Below are positions 5,919-10,089 of a stretch of DNA of 10,089 nt, piece after piece. The DNA is from JAWAPU01 sp038894275 (GTDB lineage: Archaea > Nanobdellota > Nanobdellia > UBA10117), in assembly GCA_038894275.1 (NCBI GenBank), contig JAWAPU010000020.1, positions 1 through 10,089 of the forward strand. The letters run 5' to 3'. Under the pieces are notes generated by a model that was not told where the DNA came from, did no database searches, and saw only the letters and a program-made list of their open reading frames with translations. The translations under genes and the position numbers were made by a program. Position 1 is the first letter of the stretch; each line of letters opens with the position of its first letter.

Positions 5919-5927
5919 TTTTAAAAA
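5919..5927 (+). promoter_or_regulatory. TATA box of the DHH phosphoesterase gene
   Basis: TTTTAAAAA is centred about 25 bases before ATG 5948, which suits a leaderless transcript. It is a pattern-based call in an AT-rich spacer. Confidence 0.4.
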
Positions 5928-5947
5928 ATTTAGCCTTCTTTAGAATC

Positions 5948-7015
5948 ATGTTAGATAAAGCAGCTGAATGGTTAAAAACAATTCAACCTTCTGAAGCGCG
6001 GATAGTATATCACGGCGGGTGTGGCGATGGATTAACTAGCGCAGCAATTTTATCTAAATTTTGCCAAAAATGGTTTGGAGAAATTCCTAAATCTATTGCT
6101 GGCAGTCCAAATAATTTACAAAAATTGAAAATTTCTTCTAAATATGTTATAATCGTAGATATTGCAGCCGATGCTTGGGAGAAGTGGACTTTAAATTTAG
6201 CCCAAAATTCGAAAATATTGATACTGGATCACCACGAACTTTTAAAAAATTTAAATCCTTTTGGTATTTTACATGTAAATCCTAACATATATTCAAAGGA
6301 TAAACTTTATTATACTGGCGCAAAATTAGTGTTCGATGTTTGTTCCAAGATTTACGATGTCTCTGATTTAGATTGGTTGGCTGCTATAGGTATTGTTAAC
6401 GATGTAGCAGGCGAGCATTGGAAAGATTTTCTAGATTCTGTTTTCGCAAAATGGTCTGAATTAGGCAGCGCGAGTTACGGATTTGAATCTAAAATAGGAT
6501 TTTTAGCCTCTATTTTAAATTCTGCTCAAGATGTTAAAAATGGTGAAAAAATAGCTCTGCGACTTCTTCAAAAGGCGGAGAGACCTGCAGATATTTTAGA
6601 AGGCAAGTCTTCAGAAGCAAAAATATTGCTAAAAATACGAGAAGCGAGAAGAGCAGAAATGGATTACTATGTTCAAAATTGGAAAAAAATAGCAATTCTT
6701 CACACAAAAGAAAAACTGGTTTGGCTTTATATAAAACCAAAATATCGAATAGCGTCTGCTGTAGCAACTATTTTAGCCCAAAAAAATCCAGATTATTTGT
6801 TTATAGTTTTAAACGAGGAAGATGATAGGGTGAAAATAAGTTTTAGGCAAACAAAAGGTCTTATAGATTGTAATTGGCTTGCTCAAGAGTCTACAAAACT
6901 TTTTGGCGGAGCTGGCGGCGGTCATAGGGAAGCAGCAGGAGGAACAATTAAAATTATTTATTTAGAACAATTTAAGGCAAAGGTGTTGAGTTTAATAAAA
7001 TCTAAAAAAATTTAG
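5948..7015 (+). CDS. DHH/DHHA1 family phosphoesterase (RecJ/NrnA-like)
   Basis: The 355-residue protein has both DHH-superfamily domains. The catalytic domain shows motif I YHGGCGDGLTSAA (21-33), motif II with D71 (IIVDIAAD), the name motif D94-H95-H96 (ILDHHELL) and motif IV with D152 (GIVNDVAGEHW). The C-terminal DHHA1 domain has the substrate-binding glycine motif GGAGGGHREAAGGT (320-333). Such proteins are Mn2+-dependent phosphodiesterases acting on single-stranded DNA/RNA, short oligonucleotides or cyclic dinucleotides; which one cannot be told here. Motif I differs from the usual H-x-D-x-D-G, since C25 sits where the first Asp is expected, a variant I recall from a branch of DHH proteins (HxxCxDG). 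It is about the size of single-unit nanoRNase-like enzymes and smaller than bacterial RecJ. Its end overlaps the convergent nucleotidyltransferase gene by 14 bases. Confidence 0.88.
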   Translation: MLDKAAEWLKTIQPSEARIVYHGGCGDGLTSAAILSKFCQKWFGEIPKSIAGSPNNLQKLKISSKYVIIVDIAADAWEKWTLNLAQNSKILILDHHELLKNLNPFGILHVNPNIYSKDKLYYTGAKLVFDVCSKIYDVSDLDWLAAIGIVNDVAGEHWKDFLDSVFAKWSELGSASYGFESKIGFLASILNSAQDVKNGEKIALRLLQKAERPADILEGKSSEAKILLKIREARRAEMDYYVQNWKKIAILHTKEKLVWLYIKPKYRIASAVATILAQKNPDYLFIVLNEEDDRVKISFRQTKGLIDCNWLAQESTKLFGGAGGGHREAAGGTIKIIYLEQFKAKVLSLIKSKKI

Positions 7016-7706
7016 ATTTTAGCGCATTTTCAATTTTTTTAATATCTTCTAAACAACCAAGATCTAACCAATAATCTTTTAATTTAACGATTTTTACTTT
7101 TCTTTCTTTACATAAAATGGAAATTGCGTCTGTTAATTCATATTCGCCTCTCTGCGATGGTTTAATTTTCGATAACGCATTAAAAATTTCGTAAGTGAAT
7201 TTGTAAAGTCCAGTGTTAATATAGGAGCTAATCGCTATTTTTGGTTTTTCAACAATTTCTTTTAAATATTCATTTTCAAATACCAAATTTCCGTACCTTT
7301 CAGGAGTTTCATTTTTTATCGCACCCACATAACAAAAGTCATCTTCTTTTGCAATATTTTTTAGATCTATACAAGAATACAAATTGTCAGACATTACCAC
7401 AATAAAATTTTTTTCAGCCAAATCTTTTGCTGATTGAAGCGCATGTCCTGTTCCAAGCACTTCTCCTTGATCTATAACTTTGATTTCACAATCATTTTCC
7501 TTTTCATATTTGTCAACGAAAGTCTTAATTTGTTCTATTTTATAGTGTGCTATTATGATAAGTGATCTATGGCCTGCAGAATTTAGATTTTTTAATAAAT
7601 ACCATAAAAAAGGCTTTCCGTTAATTTCTATCAACGGTTTTGGCTTTTTGTATGTTAAGGGCCTAAGTCTTGTGCCCAAACCAGCTGCTAAAATAATTGT
7701 TTGCAT
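7002..7706 (-). CDS. sugar-1-phosphate nucleotidyltransferase
   Basis: The 234-residue protein is a Rossmann-like NTP transferase that joins a nucleoside triphosphate and a sugar-1-phosphate to form an NDP-sugar and pyrophosphate. Visible motifs are LAAGLGTRLRPLT (6-18), followed by PKP (22-24), the metal-binding D107 in VVMSDN, EKP (153-155), NTGLY (164-168), GEYELTD (187-193) and YWLDLG (212-217). The lack of a C-terminal left-handed beta-helix means it is a stand-alone transferase and not a bifunctional GlmU type. Sugar and base (glucose, mannose or GlcNAc; UTP, dTTP or GTP) cannot be fixed from sequence alone. It likely feeds glycan or glycosylation precursors, and no other sugar gene is nearby. 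It starts at ATG 7706, the last Met before a 71-base divergent spacer. Its end overlaps the DHH gene tail to tail. Confidence 0.88.
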   Translation of the reverse strand: MQTIILAAGLGTRLRPLTYKKPKPLIEINGKPFLWYLLKNLNSAGHRSLIIIAHYKIEQIKTFVDKYEKENDCEIKVIDQGEVLGTGHALQSAKDLAEKNFIVVMSDNLYSCIDLKNIAKEDDFCYVGAIKNETPERYGNLVFENEYLKEIVEKPKIAISSYINTGLYKFTYEIFNALSKIKPSQRGEYELTDAISILCKERKVKIVKLKDYWLDLGCLEDIKKIENALKSKFF

Positions 7707-7777
7707 TTAAATTTAATAAATAATTAAAATTTAAGATTTTCCAAAAAAGATTTTAAGTTACTAATTATATATTTTAA
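7707..7777. promoter_or_regulatory. divergent promoter region, nucleotidyltransferase / TrmY
   Basis: This is a 71-base, almost pure A/T spacer. Candidate boxes are minus-strand CTTAAATTTT (7736-7727), about 25 bases before ATG 7706, and plus-strand TTTTAAGTTA (7751-7760), about 22 bases before ATG 7778. The stronger-looking TTATATAT near 7765-7772 is too close to the TrmY ATG for a leaderless start on that strand. It might serve the minus gene with a short leader. The base composition makes any single call weak. Confidence 0.35.
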
Positions 7778-8362
7778 ATGATGGCAAGAACGTTTATTTT
7801 ATATTCGCATGGTAACACCGATCCAAATTTTGATATAGACAAATCATACTATTTTGGTAGGTTGGATTTAGTTTGCAGAGTTATCTTATCGGCACTTTGG
7901 CTTTCAGAAAAAATAAGAAAAGATACGCAAGTACTGGTAAGTTTAAATGGAGGCCCAAACCCTCCTATTGCTCTGAAATTCGATGGAGCGAAAATTGCTG
8001 GAATAGAACCCTCTGAATTTTCGATAGCAAAAATAATTAAAAGCGCTCTTTTTTCCGCAAAAGAAAAAGATTGGAAATTTGTGCATTATGGAGTCTTTGT
8101 TTCTAAGAAATCTTTTCAAGATTTAGTAAAAGAATCTAAAAATATTTGGCTCTTAGATGCAAAAGGCAGACATATATTTAAATCGCGATTTAAAGAATTT
8201 AAAGAAATAACTTTTGTTTTGGGAGATAATTTAGGTGTACCGAAAAATGAAAAGCAATTTGTTTTAAGAAAAGGAGAAGCCATTTCGATTGGGAAAAACA
8301 TTTATTTAGCATCAAGCGTGGTTTCTATCGTAAATTGGGTGTTAGATCAAAATGTTAGATGA
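7778..8362 (+). CDS. trmY: tRNA (pseudouridine-54-N1)-methyltransferase TrmY
   Basis: The 194-residue SPOUT-fold enzyme uses S-adenosylmethionine to methylate pseudouridine at position 54 in the T loop of archaeal tRNAs, giving m1-pseudouridine. Marks of the family (DUF358) are ARTFILYSHGNTDPNFD (3-19), GRLDLVCRVILSAL (27-40), SEKIRKDT (43-50), PPIALKFDG (62-70) with IAGIEPSE, and the SPOUT knot end KGEAISIGKNIYLAS (165-179) followed by NWVLD. The length is normal. The segment that in homologues I recall as H-x-CI-x3-N-x-LD reads SVVSIVNWVLD here, without Cys. Two ATGs, 7778 and 7781, are in tandem and either could be used. The last 11 bases overlap the next gene, with an RNA m5C methylase two genes down. 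Confidence 0.9.
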   Translation: MMARTFILYSHGNTDPNFDIDKSYYFGRLDLVCRVILSALWLSEKIRKDTQVLVSLNGGPNPPIALKFDGAKIAGIEPSEFSIAKIIKSALFSAKEKDWKFVHYGVFVSKKSFQDLVKESKNIWLLDAKGRHIFKSRFKEFKEITFVLGDNLGVPKNEKQFVLRKGEAISIGKNIYLASSVVSIVNWVLDQNVR

Positions 8363-9503
8363 AATAGATAAAGAAATTATCAATAATAAAGAAAAAGCAA
8401 AAGACTTTTTGTTTTCTTTTTGCAAAAAACGAACAGAAATTGAAAGGGCAAATTGGTTAAAAAATATTCTAATTCGAAATAAATTTGAAATTAAAGAATT
8501 AAATTCATTTGATAAAAATAGGAATAAAAGACCGAATTTAATTATTACTATTCCTGGCAAAAGTAAAAAAAGGCTGTGGTTTATCGCACATTTAGATAGC
8601 GTGGACCCTTTTTTTGAACCGTATATAGCCGATAATAAAGTATATGGTAGGGGCGCAATAGACAACGGCCAATCTCTAATTGCTATTTTAATAATGTTTT
8701 TAATCCTAAAAAAGTTGGCGATTAAACCTTATCGCACAATATGTGCTGCTTTTGTATCTGATGAAGAAAAAGGGTCTAATTTTGGCTTGAAATATTTAAT
8801 AAAAAAACAAATTTTTAATAAAACAGATTTGTTTTTAGTTCCCGATGCCGGTGATTCTGATGGATCTCTAATAGACGTTATTGAAAAATCCGTAATTTGG
8901 TTAAAATTTATACTAGAAAATAAGCAAGAACATGCAGCACTTGCTATAAAGAATATAATTTCCTTAGCATCCGAATTTGTGGAAAAGTTAAGTATGGTTT
9001 TATATAGAAAATTTTCTTTTCAGGATTTCCTTTTTAACCCGTGCATAAGTACTTTTAACTTTACCGAATTTATTTCAAAATCTGAAAGTATAAATACTGT
9101 TCCTTCTAAAGTGGAACTTTATTTAGATTGTAGAATTTTGCCTTATTATGACGCAAGAACGGTATTAACCACTATTAAAAAATTTGTAACGTACTTTGCA
9201 AAAACAAATAAAATAAAAATTACGTACACAATCCTACAATTTAACAAAGCCAAAAAAACAGCCATTTCTAAAATTTTTACAACGGCCTTGGAAAAAGCAA
9301 TTTTTGATGTGTATAAAGTAAATGCAAAAGAGAAAGGAAGTAGTGGAAGTACTTTTGCAACTTTTTTAAGAAATCACAAATTTCAAGCTTTAGTTTGGGA
9401 AAAAGTGGATCCTGTATGGCATTCACAAAACGAATTTTGTAATTTGAATAATTTAATAAATGATTGCCGAGTTTTTGTTAGACTTGCTTGCGCAAAACTA
9501 TGA
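8352..9503 (+). CDS. M20-family metallohydrolase (peptidase / deacylase)
   Basis: The 383-residue protein is of the M20 (ArgE/DapE/CPG2) type, two-zinc amidohydrolases that cleave peptides or N-acyl amino acids. The zinc and catalytic residues are in order: H80 and D82 in AHLDSVDP, D104 in YGRGAIDNG, E138/E139 in SDEEKG, D165 in VPDAG, and H357 in WHSQNE near the C-terminus. The middle lid/dimerisation domain spans about residues 175-300 and is degenerate: the usual G-x2-AH-A is ENKQEHAA. No lysine or arginine pathway genes are adjacent, so a DapE or ArgE label is not justified, and a cytosolic peptidase is equally possible. The start ATG lies within the end of trmY (11-base overlap). The stop overlaps the next start as ATGA. 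Confidence 0.85.
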   Translation: MLDEIDKEIINNKEKAKDFLFSFCKKRTEIERANWLKNILIRNKFEIKELNSFDKNRNKRPNLIITIPGKSKKRLWFIAHLDSVDPFFEPYIADNKVYGRGAIDNGQSLIAILIMFLILKKLAIKPYRTICAAFVSDEEKGSNFGLKYLIKKQIFNKTDLFLVPDAGDSDGSLIDVIEKSVIWLKFILENKQEHAALAIKNIISLASEFVEKLSMVLYRKFSFQDFLFNPCISTFNFTEFISKSESINTVPSKVELYLDCRILPYYDARTVLTTIKKFVTYFAKTNKIKITYTILQFNKAKKTAISKIFTTALEKAIFDVYKVNAKEKGSSGSTFATFLRNHKFQALVWEKVDPVWHSQNEFCNLNNLINDCRVFVRLACAKL

Positions 9504-10089
9504 AAAAATTGCCGATACCCAAAGCATTTAGAGAAAGATATAAACAAATAGCTCCGAATCCAAAAGAATTTTTAGAAATTTTAGCCAAACCATTAAAACC
9601 TTCTTTTAGAATTTGCACAAATAAAATCTCTCCTGAAGAACTTTTACCAAGATTAGAAAATCAAGGTTGGGAATTGGAGCCGGTACCTTTTTACAAAAAC
9701 GGCTATATTATAAAAAATGAATTTAGACCAGGCCTAACTATTGAGCATTTCATGGGCTATATTTATATGCAAGAAATTGTTTCTATGATTCCTCCAATTT
9801 TACTTGAACCGAAGCCTTATGAAAGTATTTTAGATATGTGCGCAGCACCTGGTTCTAAAACAACGCAAATTTCAGAACTAATTCAAAACAAGCCTTTAAT
9901 CATCGCAAACGATTCTGATTGGAAAAGATTAAAACCTTTGAAACACAATTTAGAAAAATGCGGTTGCTTAAATGTTGCGATAACTTTAATGGATGGCAGA
10001 TTTATTTCTAAAAAACAACAATTTGATAAGATATTATTAGATGCGCCATGTAGTTCGGAAGGGCAAATAAGAAAAGACTGGACGGTGCT
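9500..10089 (+). CDS. NSUN-family RNA m5C methyltransferase (3' end outside window)
   Basis: The first 197 residues (MKKLPIPKAFRERYKQIAPN...) of a NOL1/NOP2/Sun-type SAM-dependent methylase are present. After an N-terminal RNA-binding part with FRICTNKIS (37-45), SAM motif I is ILDMCAAPGSKTTQI (110-124), and motif IV is LLDAPCSSEGQIRKDW (180-194) with C184, the cysteine that frees the product. The catalytic motif VI Cys lies beyond the window. The archaeal relatives I know methylate cytosine C5 in tRNA (Trm4-like) or rRNA, and the target is not decided here. Its ATG overlaps the TGA of the M20 gene (ATGA), so translation is probably coupled. It forms an RNA-modification pair with trmY upstream. 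Confidence 0.93.
   Translation, partial: MKKLPIPKAFRERYKQIAPNPKEFLEILAKPLKPSFRICTNKISPEELLPRLENQGWELEPVPFYKNGYIIKNEFRPGLTIEHFMGYIYMQEIVSMIPPILLEPKPYESILDMCAAPGSKTTQISELIQNKPLIIANDSDWKRLKPLKHNLEKCGCLNVAITLMDGRFISKKQQFDKILLDAPCSSEGQIRKDWTV

Larger units (their letters stand above)
5834..5947. other. 114-base AT-rich divergent spacer between tRNA-Ile and the DHH gene
   Basis: The spacer holds the promoters of the tRNA pair (minus) and of the DHH gene (plus). I see no ORF, C/D-box pair or further repeat in it. Confidence 0.6.

Noticed and set aside
7765..7772. TTATATAT as the TrmY TATA box
   Set aside because: It ends only about 5 bases before the ATG, so transcription would start inside the gene.
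1..10089. CRISPR array, insertion sequence, integron or defence cassette
   Set aside because: No spaced direct repeats, terminal inverted repeats, transposase or integrase motifs were found; gene content is core housekeeping.

Overview
This AT-rich window comes from an archaeon, and its compactness suggests a small-genome lineage such as a DPANN-type archaeon (inference). The archaeal assignment rests on the gene content: both subunits of DNA topoisomerase VI, aIF1A, an NMD3-type export/ribosome protein, a two-KH (Dim2/Pno1-like) RNA-binding protein, MBF1, and the pseudouridine-54 methylase TrmY. It is supported by a tRNA with a bulge-helix-bulge type intron, no encoded CCA on the tRNAs, TATA boxes about 25 bases before leaderless starts, and many overlapping genes.

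Layout. Bases 1-210 hold the tail of a small membrane protein. It meets MBF1 (minus, 212-580) tail to tail. A 37-base divergent spacer separates MBF1 from NMD3 (618-1292). Next come a short metallopeptidase-like gene (1329-1709) and a tightly packed run of aIF1A, KH protein, Top6B and Top6A (1722-5244), the last three joined by 2-base spacing or 8-base overlaps. This is the classic archaeal translation/ribosome/topoisomerase block, but without the RIO kinase often found between aIF1A and the KH gene.

The minus strand from 5833 to 5241 carries tRNA-Ile with a 30-base intron and an apparent UAU anticodon, then tRNA-Glu(UUC) one base later, then a GNAT acetyltransferase gene 12 bases further on. 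The GNAT gene is split by a -1 frame change located exactly at an A_AAA_AAG slippery heptamer. It is either disrupted, mis-assembled or frameshift-dependent.

From 5948 the plus strand encodes a DHH/DHHA1 phosphoesterase. It overlaps tail to tail with a minus-strand sugar nucleotidyltransferase (7002-7706). A divergent 71-base spacer leads to TrmY (7778-8362), an M20-type metallohydrolase (8352-9503) and the start of an NSUN-type RNA m5C methyltransferase (9500 to the window edge). These three are chained by 11- and 4-base overlaps.

Most of the window is core informational housekeeping. I see no CRISPR array, insertion sequence, phage module or defence island. The points most worth a second look are the tRNA-Ile(UAU) gene, the frameshifted GNAT with its slippery site, the missing RIO gene, and altered key residues in NMD3 and in the DHH protein.
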